Positions 25,904-34,331 of a stretch of DNA of 64,000 nt are shown here, piece after piece (the first letter of the stretch is position 1; the number at the start of each line of letters is the position of its first letter). The DNA is taken from assembly GCA_009777725.1 (NCBI GenBank), contig WRLG01000002.1, positions 1 to 64,000 of the forward strand, given 5' to 3'. The notes below the pieces were generated by a model. The model searched no databases, was not told the origin of the DNA, and saw only the letters and a program-made list of their open reading frames with translations. This stretch comes from Oscillospiraceae bacterium. GTDB lineage: Bacteria; Bacillota; Clostridia; Oscillospirales; Ruminococcaceae. Made by a program: the position numbers and the translations under genes.

Positions 25904-27274
25904 TTGAGAACAAAAATAGAGAACTGCTTCAAGTTAAAAGAAAATAACACAAATATTCAAACCGAGCTTATAGCAGGTGCGACTACGTTTATGACAATGT
26001 CGTACATCATCGTAGTAAACCCCAATATTCTTTCTGCGGCTGGTATGGATTGGGGCGCGGTGTTTACGGCAACGGTGCTTGCTTCGGTTATTGCGACCCT
26101 TGTAATGGCAATTTATGCCAAATACCCCTTTGCATTAGCGCCCGGAATGGGGATTAACGCGTTTTTCGCGTTTACCGTAGGGCTGACTTTCGGTTGGCAA
26201 ATTGCTCTTATTGCGGTTTTTGCAGAGGGTATCATATTTATAATACTCTCCTTTTTTAAGGTTAGAGAGGCTATTTTTGAAGCCATTCCAAAAAATCTGA
26301 GGCTTGCGATTAGCGTGGGGATTGGTTTATTTATCGCGCTTATAGGCTTGGTTAACAGCGGTCTTGTCGTTGTAAATATACCCGAAATGCCTATAGCTAT
26401 GGGCGATTTAAGCAATATAGAGACTGCTCTTACCATTGCGGGGGTAGTGATAACCATGTCGCTTATCAGCTTGAAGATAAAAGGCTCTCTGCTTTTGGGG
26501 ATACTGTTAACATGGCTTATAGGAATTGCCTGCCAATTAACGGGGCTGTATGTTGTTAATCCCGAGGCGGGCAGGGCTTCCCTTATTCCATCTGCTCTTT
26601 TTGCCGCGCCGCCGTCCGTAGAGGGATACAATTTGTTTTCGGCTTTTGAGCATGTGCGCTCCGGCTTTAATATCAGTGCTCTTGAATTTATTGTAATTAT
26701 GTTTGCTTTTTTGTTTGTTGACGTGTTTGAAACTATCGGAACTGTAATCGGTGTTTCCGAAAAAGCCGGATTTATTGATGAAGACGGGAAACTCCCGGGC
26801 ATTGAAAAGGTGCTTTTATCCGATGCGGTTGGCACGGTCGCGGGTGCTGTATTGGGGACATCGACAACTACGACATATGTAGAAAGCTCGGCAGGGGTTT
26901 CGGTGGGCGGCAGAACAGGGCTTACAGCGTTAACGGTAGCCGCGCTTTTCGGGCTTTCCCTCTTCTTTTCCCCTGTTTTTTCCGCGATTCCCATTTTCGC
27001 TACTTCCCCCGCCCTTATAACAGTCGGGTTTATGATGACGCAAAGCATTGTAAAAATAGATTTTAACGATTTAACCGAGGGAATTCCGGCGTTTATAACC
27101 ATTATCATGATGCCGTTTTCATATAATATTGCCGGGGGAATCATGTTTGGTGTAATAAGCTATGTGATTTTAAAGCTGGTTACCGGCAGGAGAAAGGAAA
27201 TAAGCACTATAGTTGGTATAATCGCCGTGATTTTTATATTGAAGCTGATTGCTCAGACTATCACGGGATATTAA
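25904..27274 (+). CDS. NCS2-family purine permease (AzgA/PbuG-like)
   Basis: 456 residues with 12-14 hydrophobic helices. AzgA-subfamily motifs include the N-terminal GATTFMTMSYIIVVNP, the repeated GMGINAFFAFTVG, and GTSTTTTYVESSAGVSVGGRTG. The family imports hypoxanthine, guanine or adenine with H+. The start is TTG 25904 with GAGG nine bases upstream. It sits inside the ter cluster in the same direction, 51 bases after the fusion gene. This could feed purines to the nucleotide-like metabolite pathway downstream, but the link is contextual. No room exists upstream for a purine riboswitch. Confidence 0.92.
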   Translation: MRTKIENCFKLKENNTNIQTELIAGATTFMTMSYIIVVNPNILSAAGMDWGAVFTATVLASVIATLVMAIYAKYPFALAPGMGINAFFAFTVGLTFGWQIALIAVFAEGIIFIILSFFKVREAIFEAIPKNLRLAISVGIGLFIALIGLVNSGLVVVNIPEMPIAMGDLSNIETALTIAGVVITMSLISLKIKGSLLLGILLTWLIGIACQLTGLYVVNPEAGRASLIPSALFAAPPSVEGYNLFSAFEHVRSGFNISALEFIVIMFAFLFVDVFETIGTVIGVSEKAGFIDEDGKLPGIEKVLLSDAVGTVAGAVLGTSTTTTYVESSAGVSVGGRTGLTALTVAALFGLSLFFSPVFSAIPIFATSPALITVGFMMTQSIVKIDFNDLTEGIPAFITIIMMPFSYNIAGGIMFGVISYVILKLVTGRRKEISTIVGIIAVIFILKLIAQTITGY

Positions 27275-27292
27275 AATTAAGGAGAGAAAACT

Positions 27293-27880
27293 ATGTCTGT
27301 TAACTTGCAAAAGGGTCAGAAAGTTGACCTTACCAAAGGAAATTCCGGGCTTAAAATGCTCATGGTCGGTCTTGGCTGGGATGAAGTCGAGGTGAAAAAA
27401 GGGTTGTTCGGCAAGAAAGGTCAAGATATTGACTGCGATGCCAGCGTATTTTTGCTCACAAACGGAAAGCTGAAGGCAAAGGAGGACATTGTTTATTTCG
27501 GAAACCTAACGCATAAATCCGGCTCGGTTTTACACCAAGGGGATAACTTGACGGGAGCGGGTGACGGCGACGACGAGCAGATTAAGGTCAATCTGGATAA
27601 AGTCCCGGCGGATTGCGATAAGCTTGTCTTTGTCGTAAACATCTATCAAGCGGTTCAGCGGAAACAGCATTTCGGGTTAATCAAAAATGCTTTTATCCGT
27701 ATCGCTAACGACCAAAGCGGCGAAGAGCTCTGCATTTATAACCTATCCGAGAATTACAATGATATGACGGCTATGATTTTCGGCGAGGCTTACCGTCATA
27801 ACGGTGAATGGAAGTTTTCGGCGGTCGGAGAAGCGACAAAAGACCCCGGTCTGGGAGAGCTTTCCAAGCGGTTTTCATAA
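27293..27880 (+). CDS. TerD-family protein
   Basis: A 195-residue TerD with both Ca2+ loops: DIDCDASVFLL near residue 45-55 and GDNLTGAGDGDDEQI near residue 80-95. The typical start [15 protein letters not shown] and strands FGLIKNAFIRI are present. TerD proteins bind Ca2+ and associate with membrane TerC-type complexes in tellurite and general stress resistance. It contains an insert GLFGKKG early in the fold. Ribosome site AAGGAGAG; 18 bases after the permease. Confidence 0.93.
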   Translation: MSVNLQKGQKVDLTKGNSGLKMLMVGLGWDEVEVKKGLFGKKGQDIDCDASVFLLTNGKLKAKEDIVYFGNLTHKSGSVLHQGDNLTGAGDGDDEQIKVNLDKVPADCDKLVFVVNIYQAVQRKQHFGLIKNAFIRIANDQSGEELCIYNLSENYNDMTAMIFGEAYRHNGEWKFSAVGEATKDPGLGELSKRFS

Positions 27881-28009
27881 CTGTGATTATTAATAATTAA
27901 TTAACAGTTAATTTCTGTTTAATTAATAAGCATTTTTGAACGCTAAATATTAACAAATTATTAATTGCAATCTATCTTGTAATATCTTGTAAAAAGAGGA
28001 GGTTCTATA

Positions 28010-29251
28010 ATGGCGGATATTCAACGCGGCTACAGAGGTAAATTGAGCGATTCCTTTGACATTTCCAAGGAAATAACAGTGTCCGTTTCAGTATCGGGGG
28101 CGGGAGAATATGATTCCTGTTGCTTCGGGGTTGACGCGCAGGACAAGCTTTCCGATGAAAGCTATATGATTTTTTATAATCAAGTTTCTTCTCCGAGCCG
28201 TGAAATCACCTTGAACGGGAGCGGTGCGAATACGTCTTATTCGGTAAGCCTGTCAAAACTGCCCCCGCATATATGCAAGCTTGTATTTACGGTAAGCATA
28301 GACGGGGACGGCGTGATGGGTCAGCTTCAAAAGCTTAGCGTTACGCTTTCGCAGGGCGGCAATTCGCTTGTTTTAAATTTAAGCGGCTCTGATTTCCGCG
28401 ATGAAAAGGCGGTCATAGCGGTTGAACTGTATAAAAAGGAAGTGTGGCGGGTTGCGGCTGTTGCGAGCGGCTTTAACGGCGGGCTTTCCGCCTTGCTTAA
28501 AGCTTACGGAGGCGAGGAAGCCGCGCCCGCTTCTCCTCCGCCCGCAGTCGTGCAGAGCAAGGTTTCGCTGGAGAAGCGGCTGGAGGCGGAAGCTCCTCAG
28601 CTGGTGTCACTTGCCAAGCCGCTGAAGCTTTCGCTTGAAAAGCATAATCTGACGGACGTTGTCGCGCAGGTCGCTTTACTTATTGATATTTCGGGCTCCA
28701 TGTCGGGCACGTTCCGAAACGGCATTGTTCAGGAGGTTATTGATAAAATTGTCCCGCTGGCGATGGAGTTTGACGATAACGGCGAATTTGAGCTTTGGTA
28801 TTTCGGGACGCGCTCTAAGCGTATGCCCGCGGTAACGACAAAGAATTATTTTGAAGCGACCATGGATTGGAACAAACTTATGAAGCAATGCGGCGGCGGA
28901 ACGGATTTATCCCCCGCTATATCCGAGGTGATTGACGAGTACAAAAATGACAAACTGCCCGCTTATGTTTTATGTATAACCGATGGGGCGACCTCAAAAG
29001 CCGCAAAGGTAAAGGAATTAATCACAAACGCCGCGCAATACCCTATATTCTGGCAATTTATAGGCATAGGCAGAGGGAATTACGGGATATTGGAGGAGCT
29101 TGACAATATGAGGGGAAGAAAGGTAGATAACGCGAACTTTTTCTCGCTGGACGACATCAGCCGCGTTAAAAACAAAGACCTCTACTCCCGAATGCTTGCC
29201 GAATTCCCCCTATGGCTCAAAGAAGCTAAGCGGATGGGGATTTTGCGATAA
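28010..29251 (+). CDS. TerD-like domain fused to a von Willebrand A domain (TerF-like)
   Basis: 413 residues. A divergent TerD-like region (1-170) lacks both Asp-rich loops (VDAQDKLSDE; REITLNGSGANTS). A Pro-rich linker follows, then a vWA domain (about 218-395) with an intact MIDAS: DISGS at 226-230, GGGTDLSP and ITDGA. This is the TerF/TerY-like arrangement; the vWA part should bind a metal-dependent protein partner. It belongs to the ter cluster, with AGAGGAGG ahead of ATG 28010. Its 129-base upstream gap is AT-rich with TTAATTAACAG repeats. Confidence 0.9.
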   Translation: MADIQRGYRGKLSDSFDISKEITVSVSVSGAGEYDSCCFGVDAQDKLSDESYMIFYNQVSSPSREITLNGSGANTSYSVSLSKLPPHICKLVFTVSIDGDGVMGQLQKLSVTLSQGGNSLVLNLSGSDFRDEKAVIAVELYKKEVWRVAAVASGFNGGLSALLKAYGGEEAAPASPPPAVVQSKVSLEKRLEAEAPQLVSLAKPLKLSLEKHNLTDVVAQVALLIDISGSMSGTFRNGIVQEVIDKIVPLAMEFDDNGEFELWYFGTRSKRMPAVTTKNYFEATMDWNKLMKQCGGGTDLSPAISEVIDEYKNDKLPAYVLCITDGATSKAAKVKELITNAAQYPIFWQFIGIGRGNYGILEELDNMRGRKVDNANFFSLDDISRVKNKDLYSRMLAEFPLWLKEAKRMGILR

Positions 29252-29337
29252 GGAGCTTTGGTTTACGCACATTTCTAAGCACCGTAATATTTGCGGTTTC
29301 AGCAAATTTAAAATAAAAAAACTAGGAGGAAAAGAAA

Positions 29338-29916
29338 ATGGCAATCAGTTTACAAAAGGGTCAAAAAGTGGATTTAACGAAAGGAAACGCCGGGCTGACT
29401 AAAATCTTTATCGGTCTGGGGTGGGACACAAATAAGTATGACGGAGGCAGTGATTTCGACTTGGACGCATCGGCGTTCTTAACGGGAGAAAGCGGCAAGG
29501 TTCAATCAGATGCGGACTTTGTTTTCTACGGCAACCTCAAGCACGCAAGCGACTCGGTTGAGCACACGGGCGACAACCTCACGGGCGACGGCGACGGAGA
29601 TGACGAGGTGATTAACGTAGACCTGTCGAAGATTCCCGCTAACGTGGCTAAGGTTGCTTTTACCGTTACCATCCACGAAGCGGAATCAAGAAAGCAAAAT
29701 TTCGGCATGGTATCCAACGCCTACATCCGCGTTGTTAACGCCGCCGGAGGAACAGAGCTTATTCACTATGACCTGGGCGAGGATTACTCGGTAGAGACGG
29801 CTGTCGTTGTAGCCGAAATCTACCGCCACGGCACGGAATGGAAATTCAACGCGATTGGTAGCGGCTTCTCGGGCGGACTGAAGGCTTTATGCCAAAACTT
29901 CGGAGTAAACGTGTAA
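29338..29916 (+). CDS. TerD-family protein, canonical
   Basis: 192 residues, the most canonical TerD here: [12 protein letters not shown] and [15 protein letters not shown] are both intact, with [13 protein letters not shown] and the C-terminal [13 protein letters not shown]. It should bind two Ca2+ ions. It is about 50-60% similar by eye to the TerD at 27293, which suggests local duplication. AGGAGGAAAAG precedes the ATG. It is followed by a repeat block rather than a gene. Confidence 0.95.
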   Translation: MAISLQKGQKVDLTKGNAGLTKIFIGLGWDTNKYDGGSDFDLDASAFLTGESGKVQSDADFVFYGNLKHASDSVEHTGDNLTGDGDGDDEVINVDLSKIPANVAKVAFTVTIHEAESRKQNFGMVSNAYIRVVNAAGGTELIHYDLGEDYSVETAVVVAEIYRHGTEWKFNAIGSGFSGGLKALCQNFGVNV

Positions 29917-29963
29917 AGACTTTCGTCTTAGCTCCTTTCGTCAGACACCTCCCTCAAAGTCGC

Positions 29964-30063
29964 TCCCTCCGTCACCTGCGGGTGACACCTCCCTCAAAGA
30001 GGGAGGCTGGAGTTTTTTTGCCTCCCTCTTTGAGGGAGGTGCCGCCCGCAGGCGGCGGAGGGA
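29964..30063. repeat. Large inverted repeat with nested CCTCCCTC hairpins
   Basis: Arms 29964-30007 and 30020-30063 are complementary over about 44 bases with few mismatches; the inner 21 bases (29987-30007 / 30020-30040) are perfect. Each arm itself folds, CCTCCCTC-AAA-GAGGGAGG on the left and its partner on the right. The central TTTTTTT could make it a terminator for terD. It looks like a mobile BIME/MITE-type unit. Confidence 0.75.
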
Positions 30064-30098
30064 GTGGCGGCGGAGGGAGTGCGGCGGAGGAAGTGTTC

Positions 30099-30119
30099 GG
30101 GCGACCGAGGCGGTCGCCC
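30099..30119. repeat. Perfect GC hairpin
   Basis: GGGCGACCG-AGG-CGGTCGCCC, a 9-base perfect stem with a 3-base loop. It is adjacent to the larger repeat and has no T-tract, so it is probably part of the same composite element. Confidence 0.65.
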
Positions 30120-30203
30120 CTACAATAACAATAAAATAAATAATATATTTATAAAATATTAATTCGTGTGTTTTTCGTGAAAAAGATGGAGGTAGGTATT
30201 GTA

Positions 30204-31184
30204 TTGTTCTTGTTTAATGAAAATGAGTTGCTTCCTTATAAGGTGGGGGCTTTGATGTATGCGCCTGCGTTAAAGGCGGGGGTGGGTGAAAATATTTGCG
30301 GCAATGCGTTCCCCGGACCGGATTCGCTTGCTTTTTGCCTTGAAGATACGGTGAACGAAAACGGCGTTAAAGCCGCGGAAGCGCAGCTTGTTAAGACGTT
30401 AACATATATATCGGAGAATAAGCCGGAAAAGCTTCCGCTGTTATTCGTGCGGGTGCGGAACTGTTCGCAGTTCAGAAGATTGCCCTCTATTTTGGGTGAC
30501 TTGACCGACCTTTTGACGGGGGTTATTTTTCCTAAATTTGACCTTTCAAACGCCGCTCCATATTGCTCCGCTACGGGAAGAATCAATTCCGGCAGAAAAA
30601 CGCCGCTGTATATCATGCCGATATTGGAAAGCGGCAGTGTTTTAAATCTGGAAACCAGAAAGAGGACACTGCTCGGGATAAGGGAACTGTTAGACGGCTG
30701 TAAGGATTATGTATTAAACATAAGGGTCGGGGCTATGGATTTTTGCAAGGCGCACGGGCTGAGGAGACCGATTGACAGGAGCATATACGACATAGGCGTT
30801 GCGCGGGATGCTTTAACCGATATATTGACTGTCTTTGCGGACAGCTTTGTTGTTTCCGCCCCCGTTTGGGAATATTTTCAAGGCGCGGACGATGACAAAA
30901 GCTGGGAGTGCGGCATGGAGAACGAGCTTAAAAATGATATTGCGAACGGATTTATAGGAAAAACTGTTATACACCCGTCGCAAATCCCTGTCGTCAGAAG
31001 GTGGCTAAAGCCATCGGGCACGGACGTGGAGGACGCAAAGGCGATTCTTGATTGGAAAGACGCGGACTTGGGCGTTGCCAAAAGCGCAGGCGGAAACCGC
31101 ATGAATGAGCTTGCAACCCACGGAAAATGGGCACGGAAAATAATCATATTATCTGAAATATACGGAATCAAGGACTTTTTATAA
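30204..31184 (+). CDS. HpcH/HpaI-type aldolase, C-C bond lyase of the Ter cluster
   Basis: About 326 residues of a citrate-lyase-beta-like TIM barrel (C-C_Bond_Lyase type linked to Ter operons). Supporting segments are YKVGALMYAPALKAG at the N-terminus, FPGPDSLAFCLEDTVNENG with the metal-binding acidic pair, LPLLFVRVRN, and GFIGKTVIHPSQIPV near the C-terminus. Members cleave or form C-C bonds with a CoA-like or keto-acid substrate; the substrate here is unknown. TTG 30204 is preferred, as GGAGG lies 11 bases upstream, over GTG 30168, which has no ribosome site. It is the first gene of the biosynthetic half of the cluster. Confidence 0.85.
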   Translation: MFLFNENELLPYKVGALMYAPALKAGVGENICGNAFPGPDSLAFCLEDTVNENGVKAAEAQLVKTLTYISENKPEKLPLLFVRVRNCSQFRRLPSILGDLTDLLTGVIFPKFDLSNAAPYCSATGRINSGRKTPLYIMPILESGSVLNLETRKRTLLGIRELLDGCKDYVLNIRVGAMDFCKAHGLRRPIDRSIYDIGVARDALTDILTVFADSFVVSAPVWEYFQGADDDKSWECGMENELKNDIANGFIGKTVIHPSQIPVVRRWLKPSGTDVEDAKAILDWKDADLGVAKSAGGNRMNELATHGKWARKIIILSEIYGIKDFL

Positions 31185-31210
31185 TATACATTGATTTAGA
31201 GGAGTTAGGT

Positions 31211-32362
31211 ATGGATTTTAATTTTAAAATCGCCTTGCGTGACAGTGATACCGCTACGCGCTCTTATGTTATTGTCAACCCGATGCTTGCAAAGCACCTG
31301 CCCTGCAAGCCCTGCTTGGCTTTGGATTACTTCAGCGGGCTTGGCGGGAAAATCGCGGAGGCTTGCAAGGGAGAGAGGGTTCTTGTAATCGGGTTTGCCG
31401 AAACGGCAACGGCGGCGGGCGCGGCGGTTGCGGGGAGGATTGAGGGAGCGGTTTATGTTCATACCACAAGAGAGAGCTTTAAGGAATCAAACCCGCAAAT
31501 AAAGCTCGGGCTGAGCATAGACTTTTTTGAGGAGCACAGTCATGCGAAAAACCAGTCACTGTACCTGCTTAGCCGATTCGGCGGGCTGTCTTTATATGAC
31601 AGAATCGTTTTCGTTGAGGATGAAATCACTACAGGCAGAACCATCATAAATTTTTTGAAACATATTGAATACAGCGGTAAAATCACTGTGTCCGCGTTAA
31701 TCTTTAACGGGCTTGACGAGAGCGTGTTCTCCAATTATAATGCGGATTTTTTCTGCTTGCAAAGGGTTGACAAGGCGGATTTAGCACTTGGGCTTGAAGC
31801 TTTGGGAGCTTCACCCGCGCATAAAAGTACGGGGGATTTAAAACCCTCAACCCTCGTTTCGGGAACGTCCGGCATGGTTAAACGGCTTCGCCTCGGGGGG
31901 ATTCCTAATCCGCGCGGGGGCGTAATTTTCAGCGAATATTATGCTCAATGTATGAATTTGGCTTTAGGTCTTTGCGAGCGTGTTGATGAAGCTGATATAC
32001 GGGATAAGAACATACTTGTGATAGGTACGGAGGAGTTTATGTTCCCTGCGTTAGTTGCGGGGAGAGAGCTTGAAAGGATGGCAAAAAGCGTAAAATTCCA
32101 AGCAACGACAAGAAGCCCGCTTTTGCCGCTGGATAAGGAGGGTTATCCTTTTTATTCAAGGTGTGAATTTTCAAGCGTTTATAGCAGCGATAGAATTTCA
32201 TATTTGTATAATTTGGAAAAATACGATACCGTAGTGATGATAACGGACGCGCCCGACGGGAACGATTTAGATGAGGGCGATTTGGGCGGGGAGTTAATGC
32301 GCGCTGTTCAAAGCAAAGACAACAAAATGATTTATTATGCGAGGGTAAAAGATGTTTTCTGA
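31211..32362 (+). CDS. Phosphoribosyltransferase with C-terminal TRSP domain
   Basis: 383 residues. A type I PRTase domain (1-190) has VLVIGFAETATAAG and the PRPP loop IVFVEDEITTGRTI. The C-terminal half bears the eponymous ATTRSPL motif near residue 300 followed by SSDRISYLYN. PRTase_2-TRSP proteins are a signature of the Ter-linked pathway proposed to make a nucleoside-like metabolite from PRPP. A GAGGAG site precedes ATG 31211. Its end overlaps the next gene by 11 bases. Confidence 0.9.
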   Translation: MDFNFKIALRDSDTATRSYVIVNPMLAKHLPCKPCLALDYFSGLGGKIAEACKGERVLVIGFAETATAAGAAVAGRIEGAVYVHTTRESFKESNPQIKLGLSIDFFEEHSHAKNQSLYLLSRFGGLSLYDRIVFVEDEITTGRTIINFLKHIEYSGKITVSALIFNGLDESVFSNYNADFFCLQRVDKADLALGLEALGASPAHKSTGDLKPSTLVSGTSGMVKRLRLGGIPNPRGGVIFSEYYAQCMNLALGLCERVDEADIRDKNILVIGTEEFMFPALVAGRELERMAKSVKFQATTRSPLLPLDKEGYPFYSRCEFSSVYSSDRISYLYNLEKYDTVVMITDAPDGNDLDEGDLGGELMRAVQSKDNKMIYYARVKDVF

Positions 32363-33443
32363 AAACAAGAGCAGTTTCCGCAGTGAAGATGTGACGCTGT
32401 TATTGACCGATATAACGGGGCTGATAGAGCCTAAACCTACGGAGGAGAGGGAAAAGCTGATTCAAAGCGGGGTTCATTATTCCGAGATGCTTCCGCTGGA
32501 ATATAAACCCACGGAGCGTTACATAGAGGAGTATTACCGCGCTTTAGACAGCTTTGCTTTGGAGACGGCGGCGGCAACGGCGGCGGTTTCCGAAAAAATT
32601 TATACCGAAAAGCGCGGGCGGGCAGTTCTTGTTTCCTTAGCAAGAGCCGGAACGCCTGCGGGAATTTTAATTAAGCGGTATATCAAACAAAAATACGGCG
32701 TAAATATGCCGCATTATACGATTTCAATAGCGCGGGGGCGCGGCATTGACGGAGCGGCTATGAGGTATATATTGAGCAAGCACCCCGCGCAAGAGCTTCA
32801 ATTTGTCGATGGCTGGACAGGTAAAGGCGCAATCCTTGATGAACTGTACTCTTCGGTACTTGAATTTATCGGGGAACAGAACAAAAGGATGCTGCTTGCC
32901 GTCATGGCAGACCCTGCCAATGTTACGGATATGCGCGGAACATGCGCGGATATTCCGATTGCGAGCTCATTTCTCAATGCTACGGTATGCGGACTGATGA
33001 GCCGCACCGTTATCCGACCCGGAATAAAAGACGATGAATTTCACGGGGTTGCGTTTTACGAGAATTTGAAAGAAGAAGACAGGACGTATGAATTTATCAA
33101 TAGGCTTGAAGCCTGCTTTAATATTTTGGAAAATGAGCGCGCAATTTCCAACGTAAACCTCGATAAGCCCGCGCCTACTTTGAGCGGAGCTTGCGAGGCG
33201 CGAAAAATTGCGCGGGAATTTAATATAGGGGATATTAACTTTATTAAGCCCGGAATAGGCGAAGCCACAAGGGTGCTTTTGCGGAGAATCCCCGATATGG
33301 TTTTGGTTGCACAAGGCGCGGAAGAAAAATATATTGCCCATATCGTTCAGCTTGCCAAAGAAAAGAATGTGCCCGTCATTCATTATCCCCTGCAATGCTA
33401 TAAGGCTTGCGGAATTATCAAGGCACTTTCGCCGGACTTATGA
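32352..33443 (+). CDS. StiP/PRTase-like protein of the Ter cluster
   Basis: 363 residues matching the StiP family (earlier called PRTase_1). Supporting segments are FRSEDVTLLLTDITGLIE, IQSGVHYSEMLPLEY near residue 40, VLVSLARAGTPAGIL, and HYTISIARGRGIDGAAMRYI. The family has been described both as a PRTase relative and as a cysteine-protease-like fold, so its chemistry is open. It almost always accompanies the TRSP protein. It overlaps the upstream gene by 11 bases and the HAD gene begins 12 bases after its stop. Confidence 0.88.
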   Translation: MFSENKSSFRSEDVTLLLTDITGLIEPKPTEEREKLIQSGVHYSEMLPLEYKPTERYIEEYYRALDSFALETAAATAAVSEKIYTEKRGRAVLVSLARAGTPAGILIKRYIKQKYGVNMPHYTISIARGRGIDGAAMRYILSKHPAQELQFVDGWTGKGAILDELYSSVLEFIGEQNKRMLLAVMADPANVTDMRGTCADIPIASSFLNATVCGLMSRTVIRPGIKDDEFHGVAFYENLKEEDRTYEFINRLEACFNILENERAISNVNLDKPAPTLSGACEARKIAREFNIGDINFIKPGIGEATRVLLRRIPDMVLVAQGAEEKYIAHIVQLAKEKNVPVIHYPLQCYKACGIIKALSPDL

Positions 33444-33454
33444 GGAGGGGTGAT

Positions 33455-34195
33455 ATGCTTTTCGCTTCGGATTTGGACAATACGATGATTCATTCATATA
33501 AAACGGCTAAAAAAGGTGATATTTGCGTTGAGCTTAAAGACGGGAAGGAATTGTCATTTATGTCACCTGAGGCGTATTCGCTGTTAAAGACGGTTGCCTC
33601 TGAGTGCTTATTTGTTCCGATTACTACAAGGTCTTTGGAGCAATACCGAAGAATTACTTTAGGGGTAAAGCCCGAATACGCCCTTGCGGCGCACGGAGCA
33701 TTGTTGCTGGTGAACGGAGAGGTTGACCGCCAATGGGCTTGCGAAACACGGGCTATGTTGGGAGACGGGCTTCCCGCGATTAAGGAATGTGACTTGCTTT
33801 TTGATATAAGGTATGCGGATGAATTTTTTATATTTGCCAAGTCGGAAAACCCCGATTCGGCGGTAGAATACCTTAAAACGGTGATTGATGTCAATCAATT
33901 TTTCATATGCTCCGTCCACAATAAGGTTTACGTATTCCCCAAGGGGCTTGATAAGGGTACGGCTTTGGCGAGGCTGAAAAAGCGTTTGCAACCGAAAATG
34001 GTAGCCTGCGCGGGGGACAGTGTACTGGATATTCCGATGCTGGAGGTTTCCGACATTGCCATAGCTCCAAAAGCTCTGGCGCATAAGCTTGCCTTTGCGG
34101 AAGAGCCCTTGAAGCGTGTGTTCCTTTATGATTTTGAAGAATTTGCGTTCAATGTGCTTTGTACTGTAAATAAAATTTTGCCAACTGTGCAATAG
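33455..34195 (+). CDS. HAD-superfamily hydrolase of the Ter cluster
   Basis: 246 residues. The HAD motif I DLDNTMIHS lies right at the N-terminus, motif II region PITTRS near 50, and the late Lys and motif III/IV LQPKMVACAGDSVLDIPML near 190. It resembles the Cof/sucrose-phosphatase-like (IIB) group and should remove a phosphate from a small metabolite. ATG 33455 is chosen because TGAGGAGGGG directly precedes it; an upstream start would overlap the StiP gene without a ribosome site. It is the last gene of the four-gene biosynthetic set. Confidence 0.88.
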   Translation: MLFASDLDNTMIHSYKTAKKGDICVELKDGKELSFMSPEAYSLLKTVASECLFVPITTRSLEQYRRITLGVKPEYALAAHGALLLVNGEVDRQWACETRAMLGDGLPAIKECDLLFDIRYADEFFIFAKSENPDSAVEYLKTVIDVNQFFICSVHNKVYVFPKGLDKGTALARLKKRLQPKMVACAGDSVLDIPMLEVSDIAIAPKALAHKLAFAEEPLKRVFLYDFEEFAFNVLCTVNKILPTVQ

Positions 34196-34316
34196 GGTTA
34201 TGCAGTTATGTAGGGGACAGGCTTGCCTGTCCCGCCAATAGCGAAATGATGCGTTTTTTTGTTGCGGGACGGGCAAGCCCGTCCCCTACAGAATAAAATC
34301 CTGACCTATTGCACAG
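34185..34316. repeat. BIME-like composite repeat with nested hairpins
   Basis: Outer arms CTGTGCAATAGG (34185-34196) and complement (34305-34316) enclose inner arms 34209-34235 / 34264-34290. Each inner arm contains its own hairpin, GGACAGGC-TT-GCCTGTCC and GGGACGGGC-AA-GCCCGTCCC. The left outer arm includes the stop codon of the HAD gene. It separates that gene from the convergent birA. Confidence 0.75.
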
Positions 34317-34331
34317 GTGAAAATTTTGCAA

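Noticed and set aside
26113..27144. 343-codon frame opposite the purine permease
   Set aside because: It is the antisense shadow of a clear NCS2 permease, rich in Ser/Pro/Ile as usual for such shadows, with no ribosome site.
29889..30128. 79-codon frame after terD
   Set aside because: It runs through the hairpin repeat block, is Gly/Arg/Pro biased and starts inside terD.
32352..33443. Calling the StiP protein a plain phosphoribosyltransferase
   Set aside because: No canonical PRPP loop of the DDxxTTG kind is visible, so only the family name is given.
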